Shown here in pieces: positions 7,956-16,297 of a DNA stretch of 64,000 bases. Numbering within the stretch: position 1 is the first letter of the stretch; the number at the start of each line of letters is the position of its first letter. The stretch is from an uncultured Clostridia bacterium. Its GTDB lineage: Bacteria; Bacillota; Clostridia; Oscillospirales; Acutalibacteraceae. The stretch is taken from NCBI GenBank assembly GCA_944380885.1, contig CALWIZ010000006.1, forward strand, positions 28,516 through 92,515, written 5' to 3'. The notes beneath the pieces were generated by a model. That model did not search any database, was not told where the DNA came from, and saw nothing but the letters and a program-made list of their open reading frames with translations. The position numbers and the translations under genes were made by a program.

Positions 7956-8510
7956 ATGTCAAATATCTGGCACGATATAAACCCGGCGAGAATAACTCCA
8001 AATGATTTTATAGCGGTTATCGAGATTGAAAAAGGCTCTAAAAACAAATACGAGCTTGATAAGGAAACCGGGCACATCATTCTTGACAGGATACTGTATA
8101 CATCAACTCACTATCCGGCAAATTACGGCTTTATTCCGCGCACTTACTGCGACGACGGGGACCCGCTTGACGTTCTTGTGCTTTGCAGTGAGAAAATACA
8201 TTCGGCAAGTCTTGTAAAGTGCTATCCGATAGGCTCAATCGCAATGCTTGATTCCGGTAAGAGGGACGAAAAAATAATCGCTATTCCTTTCGGAGACCCT
8301 ACTTATAACGGTTATCGTGATATTTCTGAGCTGCCGCAGCATATTTTCAGCGAAATGTGCCATTTTTTCAAGATATACAAAACGCTTGAGGGCAAGGAAA
8401 CGGTTGTGGACGATGTCCGCGGAGCGGATACGGCAAAAGAAATAATAAAGGAAGCGATAGAGCTGTATAACGATAAAATTGCTCCGGGTCTTGACGGACG
8501 GGGTCGGTGA
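7956..8510 (+). CDS. ppa: Inorganic pyrophosphatase (family I)
   Basis: 184 aa from ATG 7956, with AAGGAGA 9 nt upstream at the end of queH. Soluble family I enzyme hydrolysing pyrophosphate and pulling biosynthetic reactions forward. Motifs: VIEIEKGSKNKYELD, HYPANYGFIPRTY, DGDPLDVLVL (metal-binding Asp triad) and DVRGADTAKEIIKEAI at the C-terminus. Length matches bacterial hexameric enzymes. Confidence 0.95.
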   Translation: MSNIWHDINPARITPNDFIAVIEIEKGSKNKYELDKETGHIILDRILYTSTHYPANYGFIPRTYCDDGDPLDVLVLCSEKIHSASLVKCYPIGSIAMLDSGKRDEKIIAIPFGDPTYNGYRDISELPQHIFSEMCHFFKIYKTLEGKETVVDDVRGADTAKEIIKEAIELYNDKIAPGLDGRGR

Positions 8511-8564
8511 ATCTTCCGCGGAGTAAACAGGGAAAAGGTTTCTCGAATAGCGGGAGGTATTTCA

Positions 8565-8807
8565 ATGAAAAAGAAGATATGGATACCTGTTATAGCGGTA
8601 ATCGCTGCAGCAATTATGCTTATTCCGATTCCCACGGGTATATACAAAGACGGAGGAACAAGGGAATACACAGCGCTGACATACAAAATAGTGGTCTGGA
8701 ATCACTTGACGGAAAACAGTACTTACAGCAAAACAAAGGTGTATTTTTTTCCTGATAATTTCAAATCCATTGACAGTCTGTGGGAACTTGAGAAACCGAA
8801 CGAGTAA
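8565..8807 (+). CDS. 80-aa secreted or anchored conserved hypothetical protein
   Basis: ATG 8565 with GCGGGAGG upstream. The N-terminal KKK and a hydrophobic helix (residues 4-20) suggest a signal anchor. The rest is a short extracellular domain with GIYKDGGTREYTALTYKIV and YFFPDNFKSIDSLWELE. I recall this motif set from many small Firmicutes proteins without assigned function. It follows ppa by 54 nt and probably shares its transcript, ending at the hairpin at 8874. Confidence 0.78.
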   Translation: MKKKIWIPVIAVIAAAIMLIPIPTGIYKDGGTREYTALTYKIVVWNHLTENSTYSKTKVYFFPDNFKSIDSLWELEKPNE

Positions 8808-8873
8808 GATACAGTGATAGCAGTACAAGAGTATGGCTTTCTTGTGTCATAAACTCAGAATTATATATTGTAT

Positions 8874-8916
8874 AAGAAAACAGCGTATGCCTTTTTAGGG
8901 TATACGCTGTTTTCTT
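8874..8916. terminator. Bidirectional intrinsic terminator
   Basis: Long, near-perfect stem (AAGAAAACAGCGTATGCC against GGGTATACGCTGTTTTCTT) with 6-nt loop and A/T tails on both sides. It lies between the convergent 80-aa gene and the sigma-like gene. Confidence 0.85.
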
Positions 8917-8950
8917 ATAATGCGGCGGAGAGCCGCTTTTCTGTACCGCC

Positions 8951-9478
8951 TTAAAGTATACCGAAATATTGCCTCAGAGTTTTTATTCCCCTGTTTCCGA
9001 GACGGTTTACCGCCTGTCTGGTTATTCCGAGCCTGTCCGCTATCTCTGCGTCGCTGAAGCCGTAAATGTGCCTTAACACTATTGCCTTTCTCTGCTGTGC
9101 TGAAAGAAGGCGCAGTCCTTCTTTCAGCGCCAGCTTTTCGTCCTGATCAATAATCGCTGATGATATGTTTTCCTCAAGGCCTGAAATCTCGCATTTGCGG
9201 GCGGTTTTTCTCTTGGAAAGAGCTATGTAACGGTTGCGCAGCGATACTGCGATATATCTTTTAAGAGCTTCTGAGCCGTCGGAAATAAATTTGTCAGTGT
9301 CTAACGAGTAGATCAGTTCAAGCAGAAACAGGGAAAGCTCAGAAGACGCGTCTTCAAAATCGGATTTGTAATCAAAATGACGTATAAGCACTGAAAAAAC
9401 ATCGTATAACTCGCCGAAATGACTCATATTATGAGACTGTATTTCTTTAATAATCCTTATTATTTCGCTGTTGTACAT
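8951..9478 (-). CDS. Small sigma-70-like factor, paralogue of the one at 960-1502
   Basis: 175 aa from ATG 9478, with GAAAGGAAG 8 nt upstream; a GTG at 9487 abuts that site and is unlikely. It shares LFLLELI and RYIAVSLRNRYIALSKRK with the paralogue. The C-terminal region-4 HTH is clear: LSAQQRKAIVLRHIYGFSDAEIADRLGITRQAVNRLGNRG. No anti-sigma factor or obvious target gene is adjacent. Unlike the paralogue, its upstream region has no TTACG operator repeats. Confidence 0.7.
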   Translation of the reverse strand: MYNSEIIRIIKEIQSHNMSHFGELYDVFSVLIRHFDYKSDFEDASSELSLFLLELIYSLDTDKFISDGSEALKRYIAVSLRNRYIALSKRKTARKCEISGLEENISSAIIDQDEKLALKEGLRLLSAQQRKAIVLRHIYGFSDAEIADRLGITRQAVNRLGNRGIKTLRQYFGIL

Positions 9479-9677
9479 TTGCAGCACTTCCTTTCAAAAT
9501 TAAGAAAGGAAAATGCCGTTAATTTGTAAACGTGTTATTCTGAATTTTTTCGGATTTTCCTTTATTAGGAAATACTACTAAAACTCAGAGAAAAATTTAC
9601 AAAATATGGAGTAGAAAGACAGAAAAACGGAGTAAAAAACAAAAAAAACATATTTTATGCGCTGCAAAAGTAATATA

Positions 9678-9706
9678 TTGACATTTAATAGCAAGTAATG
9701 TATAAT
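9678..9706 (+). promoter_or_regulatory. Promoter of the LytTR regulator
   Basis: Consensus TTGACA (9678-9683), 17-nt spacer, TATAAT (9701-9706). Confidence 0.85.
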
Positions 9707-9747
9707 AATGTCGAAAAAAGTCGAAAAAGAAAGAGAGGTTCAGGCGT

Positions 9748-10449
9748 ATGCGGATAGCGTTATGCGACAGCGACGCGGCGGCGTCTTCCATAACCAAGCG
9801 TATAATATATGAATACGCAAGTATTCATAATATTGAGCTTGTCGTTTCGGAATACCGTTCAGGCAGAGAACTCGTATCGGAGTGGGAAAAATATCCACTT
9901 GTTATTCTCGATTATCTGAGCGAAGATATAAACGGTCTTGAAACCGCACATCTTTTGAGGGCAAAAGGCGGAATGTGCGGAATTATTTTTTTAAGCGCGG
10001 ATACGGGTTTTATTCTCGACAGCTTCAAGGTGCGTCCGTACCGTTTTCTGCTAAAACCGCTTTCAAGGGAAAGCCTTTTTCAGGTGCTTGACGATTTTTT
10101 CACTGCCGCTTCAATCAGCAGTCCGCTGTTTATAAAGGACGGCGGCGATACTTTCTGTCTTCGCACCGGAGATATTTTTTATATCGAGGCGGATAATAAG
10201 AACTGTCTGGTCAATCTGCGGGACGGCAGCATACGATGCCACAAAACAATGGCAAAGGTATATAACGCCCTGCCTAAAAGCTGCTTCAGCAAAATTAACC
10301 GTGCCTACATAGTTAATCTGAAACATATTGCGGCATACAGCAGCGATACAGTGAAACTGCACAACGGCGAGCGTCTTCATATGAGCCGCAACTATTCAAA
10401 AAGCTTTCAGGCTGAGTACCGCGCATTTCTGAGACCTATGGAACTTTGA
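9748..10449 (+). CDS. LytTR-family response regulator (orphan)
   Basis: 233 aa. Residues 1-118: receiver domain with acidic pocket (D7, D9), phospho-acceptor Asp55 in PLVILDY and the KP loop of FRFLLKPLS type. Residues about 130-228: LytTR DNA-binding domain (GDIFYIEADNKNCLV, CHKTMAKV, FSKINRAYIVNLKHI). Members such as AgrA and VirR control exoprotein, bacteriocin or virulence genes in answer to a membrane kinase. No histidine kinase is next to it, so the input is unknown. It has a strong ribosome site (AAGAGAGG) and its own consensus promoter. Confidence 0.9.
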   Translation: MRIALCDSDAAASSITKRIIYEYASIHNIELVVSEYRSGRELVSEWEKYPLVILDYLSEDINGLETAHLLRAKGGMCGIIFLSADTGFILDSFKVRPYRFLLKPLSRESLFQVLDDFFTAASISSPLFIKDGGDTFCLRTGDIFYIEADNKNCLVNLRDGSIRCHKTMAKVYNALPKSCFSKINRAYIVNLKHIAAYSSDTVKLHNGERLHMSRNYSKSFQAEYRAFLRPMEL

Positions 10450-10478
10450 AAAATTAAATGCGGTTTTTATTAAAACTG

Positions 10479-10507
10479 TTGATTTTATAGCTGAAAAAAG
10501 GTATGAT
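10479..10507 (+). promoter_or_regulatory. Promoter of the sufCB-like operon
   Basis: TTGATT (10479-10484), 17-nt spacer, TATGAT (10502-10507). Confidence 0.6.
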
Positions 10508-10535
10508 ATAATAGATAAGTTATTTGGAGGATAAA

Positions 10536-11276
10536 ATGTTAGAGCTTAAAAATATTTCCTTTAACGCAGAAAACGAGAGCGGAGAGAAGGAAATCCTTAA
10601 AAATATAAATCTTAAAATAGATAACAGCTTTGTTGTGATAACCGGTCCTAACGGGGGAGGCAAATCAACGCTGGCAAAAATAATCGCCGGAATTATCACG
10701 CCCGTATCGGGACAGATACTTCTCGACGGTGAGGATATAACGCATATGTCGGTCACCGAAAGGGCAAACCGCGGAATAAGTTTTGCTTTTCAGCAGCCGG
10801 TTCATTTCAAGGGACTTACGGTTTACGATATGCTGGGTCTTGCCGCGGGAAAAAAGCTGGGCATAAATGAAGCGTGCGACTATCTTTCGCAGGTGGGGCT
10901 CTGCGCGCGGGACTATATAAACAGAGAAATAAATTCATCCCTTTCGGGAGGCGAGCTCAAGAGAATAGAAATAGCTTCTGTTCTGGCCCGCTCAACAAAA
11001 GTGTCGATATTTGACGAGCCTGAGGCGGGTATTGACCTGTGGAGCTTCGGCAATTTGATACGCGTATTTGAAAAAATGCGTAGGGAATCAGGCGGAACAA
11101 TTATTATTATTTCGCATCAGGAGCGTATCCTTAATATCGCGGACAGGATAATAGTGCTCGGCGGCGGTACCGTTTCTTCAGAGGGGACCAAGGAAGAAAT
11201 ACTGCCGCAGCTGCTCTGCACGGTGGACAGCGGATGCAGGGTGCTTGCGGACACCGTGAAGGAGGGAAATTCATGA
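10536..11276 (+). CDS. sufC: Fe-S assembly ABC-type ATPase SufC (SMS-like minimal system)
   Basis: 246 aa from ATG 10536 (TTGGAGGA upstream). Soluble ABC ATPase: Walker A TGPNGGGKST, Q-loop FAFQQPVHFKG, signature LSGGELKRIEIASVLA and Walker B VSIFDEPEAGIDLW, with the SufC-specific EAGID in place of the usual PT-LD. SufC powers shape changes of SufB during Fe-S cluster assembly. Only a single SufB-like partner follows; sufD, sufS and sufU are absent here, which matches the two-gene SUF-like minimal system described in Clostridia and archaea. Confidence 0.9.
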   Translation: MLELKNISFNAENESGEKEILKNINLKIDNSFVVITGPNGGGKSTLAKIIAGIITPVSGQILLDGEDITHMSVTERANRGISFAFQQPVHFKGLTVYDMLGLAAGKKLGINEACDYLSQVGLCARDYINREINSSLSGGELKRIEIASVLARSTKVSIFDEPEAGIDLWSFGNLIRVFEKMRRESGGTIIIISHQERILNIADRIIVLGGGTVSSEGTKEEILPQLLCTVDSGCRVLADTVKEGNS

Positions 11277-12190
11277 ACAGTACAGAGCTTGAGCTTTTGA
11301 AAATAATTGCCGATATGGACGGGAAGACCGAAGGCGCCTACAATATACGTGCCAACGGTCAGCTTGCGGACAGGCATATAACGGAAAATGTGGAGATACG
11401 AACAAAAACGGATAAACCGGGTATAGACATAATAATAAAGCCCGGCACAAAAAACGAGACGGTTCATATACCGGTGATTATAAGCGAGACGGGACTTACC
11501 GACCTTGTTTACAATGATTTTATAATAGGCGACGGTGCCGATGTCACCATAATTGCAGGCTGCGGCATACACAACTGCGGAGGAGAAAAGGCGCAGCACG
11601 ACGGAATACACACCTTTTTTGTTGGAAAAAACGCCAAAATCAAGTATGTTGAGAAGCATTACGGCGAAGGCGACGGAAACGGGAAAAATATTATGAACCC
11701 GACAACCATCGTCAACATTGCCGAGGGCGGCTATATGGAGATGGAGACCACTCAGATAAAGGGAGTGGACTCAACAAAGCGCGTTACTACCGGCAGACTT
11801 GCCGACAGCGCAACCCTTATAGTAAAGGAAAAGCTGATGACCCACGGAAAGCAGACTGCCGAAACTGAGTTTAAGATTGATCTTGACGGAGAAAATTCAA
11901 GTACGAACCTTATTTCACGCTCAGTCGCAAAAGACGATTCATATCAGAAGTTTGTATCCGAAATAAACGGCAATAATATATGTAACGGACACTCGGAGTG
12001 CGACGCTATAATAATGGACAACGGCAGGGTAAGCGCCATACCGGAGATAACCGCCAACAATATAGACGCTTCGCTTATACACGAAGCGGCGATAGGCAAA
12101 ATTGCAGGAGATCAGATTATCAAGCTGATGACGCTTGGTCTTACCGAAAAGCAGGCTGAAGAGCAGATTATCAACGGATTCCTGAAATAA
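11273..12190 (+). CDS. sufB: Fe-S scaffold SufB/SufD-family protein (SMS-type SmsB)
   Basis: 305 aa from ATG 11273, overlapping sufC by ATGA so the two are translationally coupled. It is much shorter than SufB (about 470 aa), lacking the N-terminal region and keeping the right-handed beta-helix core: VTIIAGCGIHNCGGEKAQHDG, KIKYVEKHYGEG and the C-terminal SLIHEAAIGKIAGDQIIKLMTLGLTE with conserved His and Glu, then a helical EEQIINGFL tail that contacts SufC. It acts as scaffold for Fe-S clusters in the cytosol. The sulfur donor must be encoded elsewhere. Confidence 0.88.
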   Translation: MNSTELELLKIIADMDGKTEGAYNIRANGQLADRHITENVEIRTKTDKPGIDIIIKPGTKNETVHIPVIISETGLTDLVYNDFIIGDGADVTIIAGCGIHNCGGEKAQHDGIHTFFVGKNAKIKYVEKHYGEGDGNGKNIMNPTTIVNIAEGGYMEMETTQIKGVDSTKRVTTGRLADSATLIVKEKLMTHGKQTAETEFKIDLDGENSSTNLISRSVAKDDSYQKFVSEINGNNICNGHSECDAIIMDNGRVSAIPEITANNIDASLIHEAAIGKIAGDQIIKLMTLGLTEKQAEEQIINGFLK

Positions 12191-12200
12191 ACAAATAAAA

Positions 12201-12285
12201 AGGAGCGTGCCAAAGCACGCTCCTCAGTCTGTCGATAAACCTAAAATTTGATTTTCCTGCGGCGGTCAGCCGAATTTTGTTTTTT
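12201..12285 (+). terminator. Tandem terminator element, copy 2
   Basis: Perfect 10-bp stem AGGAGCGTGC-CAAA-GCACGCTCCT, then CAGTCTGTCGATAAACC, then a weaker second hairpin CGGC-GGTCA-GCCG. The linker and second hairpin match the element at 2395-2474 over about 60 nt, while the first stem differs in sequence. It lies between convergent genes. Confidence 0.7.
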
Positions 12286-12319
12286 CGGCGACAGGTACGT
12301 CGGAAAAACTGATTGGTAT

Positions 12320-12724
12320 TCAGTAAAGTCCTATTTTATTGACGTCATTATCATGTATCACGGTTATATACCGGACGGACGCTTTTTCACATATCATAGT
12401 GCTGCAGCTCTGCCACAGCTTTATTACGATAAAGTCTTCGCCTACTTTCAGCAGAGTGCCGACACGGCTTTCAAGACAGCCGCCTATAACGGATTCCACT
12501 CTCACGAGCTTGCCGACAGCCATTTTAAGGTAGCAGCAGAGCCGGTCTTCCTGACATGGAGGAGGCGGAAGCGCTTTGTCGATATAACCGGACGGTGAAT
12601 TGACAGTCATTTTCATAGTTTTTTCTTCTGCCGCATCAGCCGCGGCGCCGCTCCTGTTTAAGTACTCCTCATAATATTCCAGTTCCTTTTCGCCGTTTAT
12701 ACGGCAGGGAAAACTATTTTCCAT
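12320..12724 (-). CDS. 134-aa protein with a DUF2642/LSm-like C-terminal domain
   Basis: Start at ATG 12724, set by AAAGGAGTA; an upstream in-frame ATG has no ribosome site. Residues 1-60 are low complexity with ELEYYEEYL and PPPP. Residues about 75-134 form a small beta barrel: VGKLVRVESVIGGCLESR, then VGTLLKVGEDFIVIKL and MICEKASVRYITVIHD. This alternation resembles DUF2642-type spore-coat-associated barrels, in which a surface is displayed through such a fold. I treat that as a resemblance only. It is divergent from deoD. Confidence 0.6.
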   Translation of the reverse strand: MENSFPCRINGEKELEYYEEYLNRSGAAADAAEEKTMKMTVNSPSGYIDKALPPPPCQEDRLCCYLKMAVGKLVRVESVIGGCLESRVGTLLKVGEDFIVIKLWQSCSTMICEKASVRYITVIHDNDVNKIGLY

Positions 12725-12810
12725 AATATATACTCCTTTTAATCTCATTGTATATTACAGTATATGAAAAAAGCATTAAGGTGATAAAAACAAGGAAGGA
12801 CTGTGCATTT

Positions 12811-13533
12811 ATGTCAACACCTCATATCAACGCGGAAAAAGGAGATTTTGCCGAAACCGTGCTTATGCCGGGTGACCCTTACCGTTCACAGATGATAGCC
12901 GATATTTTTTTGAAAGACGCGCGGCTTGTGAACGATGTCCGCGGCGTAAAGGGCTATACCGGTATTTACGGCGGCAAAGAGGTCTCGGTAATGGCCAGCG
13001 GAATGGGTATGCCTTCTATGGGAATTTATTCCTATGAGCTTTTTAGCTTTTTCGGTGTAAAAAATATAATCAGGATAGGTTCTGCCGGTTCATACAGAGC
13101 CGATGTAAAGCTGCGTGATATTGTGATAGCGCAGGCCGCCTGCACTGATTCGGCTTTTATAAAACAGTTTGAGCTGCCGGGCGATTATTCACCGATAGCC
13201 GATTTCGGGCTGCTTGAAAAGGCTGTATCCGCTGCAAGGACGCTCGGACTGCCTTGTCACGTAGGAAATATACTTTCAAGCGATCGCTTTTATACAGAAG
13301 CCGCATCTCCCGACAGAACTCCCGCGGCAATATGGTCAAAAATGGGAGTTCTCGCGGTTGAAATGGAGGCGGCGGCGCTTTACGCAAACGCGGCGAGGAC
13401 AGGCAAAAAGGCGCTTGCTATATGCACTGTTTCTGATTCTCTTATAACAGGCGAGGCGACAACTACCGGGGAGCGTCAGAACTCATTTACGGATATGATA
13501 AAGCTGGCTCTTGAAACAGCGGTATCGCTTTAG
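12811..13533 (+). CDS. deoD: Purine nucleoside phosphorylase DeoD
   Basis: 240 aa from ATG 12811, with AAGGAAGGA upstream. Trimeric-to-hexameric NP-I family phosphorylase splitting purine (deoxy)nucleosides into base and (deoxy)ribose 1-phosphate. Motifs: MPGDPYRSQMIAD (phosphate/ribose), ASGMGMPSMGIYSYELF, RIGSAGSYRADVKLRDIV, GVLAVEMEAAALYANA and TVSDSL with the catalytic Asp. It works with xpt and the nucleoside transporter at 55.8-61.5 kb in purine salvage. Confidence 0.95.
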   Translation: MSTPHINAEKGDFAETVLMPGDPYRSQMIADIFLKDARLVNDVRGVKGYTGIYGGKEVSVMASGMGMPSMGIYSYELFSFFGVKNIIRIGSAGSYRADVKLRDIVIAQAACTDSAFIKQFELPGDYSPIADFGLLEKAVSAARTLGLPCHVGNILSSDRFYTEAASPDRTPAAIWSKMGVLAVEMEAAALYANAARTGKKALAICTVSDSLITGEATTTGERQNSFTDMIKLALETAVSL

Positions 13534-13553
13534 ATGCCGGAAGGGGTTTTAAA

Positions 13554-14528
13554 ATGGCAAAAAGCGTAAAGGAGCGCCTGCTTCCGTTGCTTAGCGGAGA
13601 GGATTATATTTCCGGAGAAAACGCGGCGGAAATACTCGGAGTCAGCCGCAGCGCCGTGTGGAAGGCGGTAGAGTCGCTAAGGCAGGACGGTTATGGCATA
13701 GAAGCAGTCACAAACCGTGGCTACCGTATAAGACCTGACAGTGATGTGCTTGCAGCCGGGGAGATAGAAAAAAATCTGACGGAACTTCGCGGAAAGCTTA
13801 ATATCGAGGTAAAAAACACCGTTACCTCAACAAACGCCGTGTTAAAGGAAATGGCCTTAAAAGGCGCGGAAGAGGGAACGGTTCTTGCCGCGTCAGAGCA
13901 GACGGCAGGAAGAGGCAGATTTGCGAGAAGATTTTTTTCTCCGTCTGACAGCGGAATTTATATGAGCATTCTGCTGCGCCCAACGCTTTCCTGTGAAAAA
14001 GCCGTGAATATAACTACGGCGGCTGCGGTTGCCGTAGCTGAGTCGGTCGAAGAACTTACAGGCAGAAAAACAGGAATAAAATGGGTAAACGATGTTCTGA
14101 TAGAAAACAGAAAAATTTCGGGAATACTTACAGAGGCGGCAATAAATGTCGAGAGCGGTACACTTGATTATGCGATACTGGGTATAGGACTCAACGCGTA
14201 TGTTCCAGACGGAGGATTTCCCGATGAAATTTCCGGAATAGCCGGAGCGATTTTCGACGAGCGAAAGAGCGGACAGCGTGCGCGGCTTGCGGCACTGGTG
14301 CTTGAAAAATTTTTCGGATATTATGAGAAAATCGGTTCTGCCGATTGTCTTGAAGCATACAGAAAACGCTGCATAGTCCTCGGCAGGGAAATAACAGTGA
14401 TCTCGGTGGACGGTTCAAAGCCCGCGACTGCGCTTGAGATAGATGAAAATTACCGTCTGCACGTCATTTATCCGGACAAAAGGCAGGAATTTCTTTCGTC
14501 AGGTGAAATCAGCATAAAACTTTTATGA
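13554..14528 (+). CDS. birA: Bifunctional biotin ligase / biotin operon repressor BirA
   Basis: 324 aa. Residues 5-60: winged helix (NAAEILGVSRSAVWKAVESLRQDGY). Residues about 85-270: biotin protein ligase catalytic domain with SEQTAGRGRFARRF (biotinyl-AMP loop), SILLRP and KWVNDVLIENRKISGILTEA. A C-terminal SH3-like domain follows. It activates biotin with ATP and attaches it to carboxylase carrier domains, and its N-terminus can repress biotin genes. It lies 20 nt after deoD in the same direction, so probably cotranscribed. Confidence 0.93.
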   Translation: MAKSVKERLLPLLSGEDYISGENAAEILGVSRSAVWKAVESLRQDGYGIEAVTNRGYRIRPDSDVLAAGEIEKNLTELRGKLNIEVKNTVTSTNAVLKEMALKGAEEGTVLAASEQTAGRGRFARRFFSPSDSGIYMSILLRPTLSCEKAVNITTAAAVAVAESVEELTGRKTGIKWVNDVLIENRKISGILTEAAINVESGTLDYAILGIGLNAYVPDGGFPDEISGIAGAIFDERKSGQRARLAALVLEKFFGYYEKIGSADCLEAYRKRCIVLGREITVISVDGSKPATALEIDENYRLHVIYPDKRQEFLSSGEISIKLL

Positions 14529-14643
14529 TAAATTACAGTATTTTCGCTTTTACGGACTTGAATTATATGTCAGCTTATGATAGAATGTCAATACTGCAAA
14601 AAAGGAATAAAAAACACAAATTATTAACTGGGGTAATTTATTC

Positions 14644-15345
14644 GTGGAAAATAAAAATGATTACAATAAATTAAATTTAAAAGATTTGATGTATACTGTA
14701 TTGACTCGGTGGTACATTCTTATTGTGTTGCTCGTAATATGCATTTTTTCGGCTGTGATTTATTCAAATTTTATAGCAACGCCTATGTATGATTCAACAG
14801 GTAAGCTTTATATAATGAATAAGCAGTCGGAAAATATCAGCTCAAGCGATCTTTCTGTATCAATATACCTTACAAAGGATTATGAAGAGCTTATTGTTGA
14901 CAAAGCGGTGCTTGACGAGGTTTCGGATGAGCTTGACAATAAATATTCATACGCACAGCTCAGAAGTGCGGTCACTGTAGTTAATCCTGAAAACACCCGT
15001 TTCCTTGAAATTACTGTGAGAACGCCGAGCGCTGTTGACTCTAAAAAAATAGTGGATTCTATTTGCGAGGTTTCGCAGGAAAAAATAGTGGAGCTGCTCG
15101 GGATAGATCAGGTTGTTATAATACGTAAGGGTGATATTGCGTCCGCGCCTTCTTCGCCTAATACTTCCGGAAATATAATGAAATCGATTCTTGTTGCGTT
15201 TATTGTATTTGCGGGTATAGTTGTTTTGATTTGTTTCCTTAACGATAAAATCAACGGCCCGGAGGATATTGAAAAATATCTTGATATCAGCGTTCTCGGA
15301 AATATACCTTATAATCAGAATAAGAAAAAGGCGAAATCCAAGTAG
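14644..15345 (+). CDS. Capsular polysaccharide chain-length/tyrosine-kinase modulator (CpsC/Wzz family)
   Basis: 233 aa starting at GTG 14644 (weak GGGGTAA upstream). Two membrane helices (about residues 22-45 and 178-200) bracket an extracytoplasmic domain, the layout of the Wzz/CpsC family; TPMYDSTGKLYI follows the first helix as usual, and the second begins after a proline-rich APSSPNTSG. It pairs with the following CpsD kinase to control polysaccharide polymerisation or export. The C-terminal cytoplasmic tail is basic. Confidence 0.87.
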   Translation: MENKNDYNKLNLKDLMYTVLTRWYILIVLLVICIFSAVIYSNFIATPMYDSTGKLYIMNKQSENISSSDLSVSIYLTKDYEELIVDKAVLDEVSDELDNKYSYAQLRSAVTVVNPENTRFLEITVRTPSAVDSKKIVDSICEVSQEKIVELLGIDQVVIIRKGDIASAPSSPNTSGNIMKSILVAFIVFAGIVVLICFLNDKINGPEDIEKYLDISVLGNIPYNQNKKKAKSK

Positions 15346-15395
15346 TTATTTAACGTAAATTACGGTTAAATGCAATATTGCAGAAAGGCAAAATT

Positions 15396-16151
15396 ATGTT
15401 TGAACACAACAGTAATCAGCTTGATATAATAAAATTCAATGAGGGAGTTTCTGCCGGAAGGGTTAATTTCAACACATCCTCTTCCGACGACTATCTCACA
15501 AATGAAAATTTCAAAACATTACGTACAAATATTCTGTTTTGCGGAGCGGATATCAAGGTTATTGTGCTTACAAGTTCACGTGAAAATGAGGGCAAAAGCA
15601 CAGTATCTGCAGAGCTCGCCAAAAGTCTTGCCGAAGCCGGAAAAAAAACGCTTTTGATTGACGCGGATATGCGAAAATCTGTATTACTCAGACGCAATGT
15701 AGTCTCGCAGAATTTTTACGGTCTTTCAGAGCTTTTGTCCGGACAAGCCGGCATTGATAAGGTGCTTTACAATACTCAGAATCCGTATTTTGACGCGATT
15801 TTCAGCGGACGGTTTCCTCCGAATCCTGTTGAGCTTCTCGGTGGGGAAAGGTTCAGGCAGCTTATTGAAAGCGCGAGAAGCGTATATAATTATGTGTTGA
15901 TCGATTCACCGCCGCTCGGAACGGTTATTGACGCTGCTGTTATTGCTGCTCGTTGTGACGGTGCGGCTATCGTAGTTACTCCGGGAAAAATAACCGTTAA
16001 AGAGGTTGCAGAGGTTAAGGAACAGCTTGTAAAAAGCGGCTGTAAAATTCTTGGCGCAATACTAAATGATATAGAATCCAAACGTACTAAATACTATAAA
16101 AAATATTACAGAAGATATGAATATACACCGGCTGGGAAAAAAATAAAATAA
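15396..16151 (+). CDS. Tyrosine-protein kinase CpsD/CapB (BY-kinase)
   Basis: 251 aa from ATG 15396 (AAAGG upstream). P-loop ATPase of the BY-kinase type: Walker A SRENEGKSTVSAELAKSL, Walker A' LLIDADMRKS and Walker B VLIDSPP. The C-terminus has a tyrosine cluster (KYYKKYYRRYEY), the autophosphorylation site. It needs the CpsC partner encoded just upstream for activity. The operon ends at a strong terminator. The rest of the capsule cluster is not adjacent on this side; the sugar transferase at 1-857 is a possible partner. Confidence 0.92.
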   Translation: MFEHNSNQLDIIKFNEGVSAGRVNFNTSSSDDYLTNENFKTLRTNILFCGADIKVIVLTSSRENEGKSTVSAELAKSLAEAGKKTLLIDADMRKSVLLRRNVVSQNFYGLSELLSGQAGIDKVLYNTQNPYFDAIFSGRFPPNPVELLGGERFRQLIESARSVYNYVLIDSPPLGTVIDAAVIAARCDGAAIVVTPGKITVKEVAEVKEQLVKSGCKILGAILNDIESKRTKYYKKYYRRYEYTPAGKKIK

Positions 16152-16163
16152 CCAGTCGTCAGC

Positions 16164-16195
16164 AAAAAATCCTGCCCTATTTGGCAGGATTTTTT
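16164..16195 (+). terminator. Intrinsic terminator of cpsCD
   Basis: AAAAAATCCTGCC / GGCAGGATTTTTT with 6-nt loop. Confidence 0.92.
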
Positions 16196-16297
16196 AGTAT
16201 ATTTATAAGATTCCGATGGAAAGGAGAAAAACAGTAATGTTTTGGAAGTAAGATTTTATTATTTAAAGAACCTCAAAAGAAGGTGAATTGGGTGATT

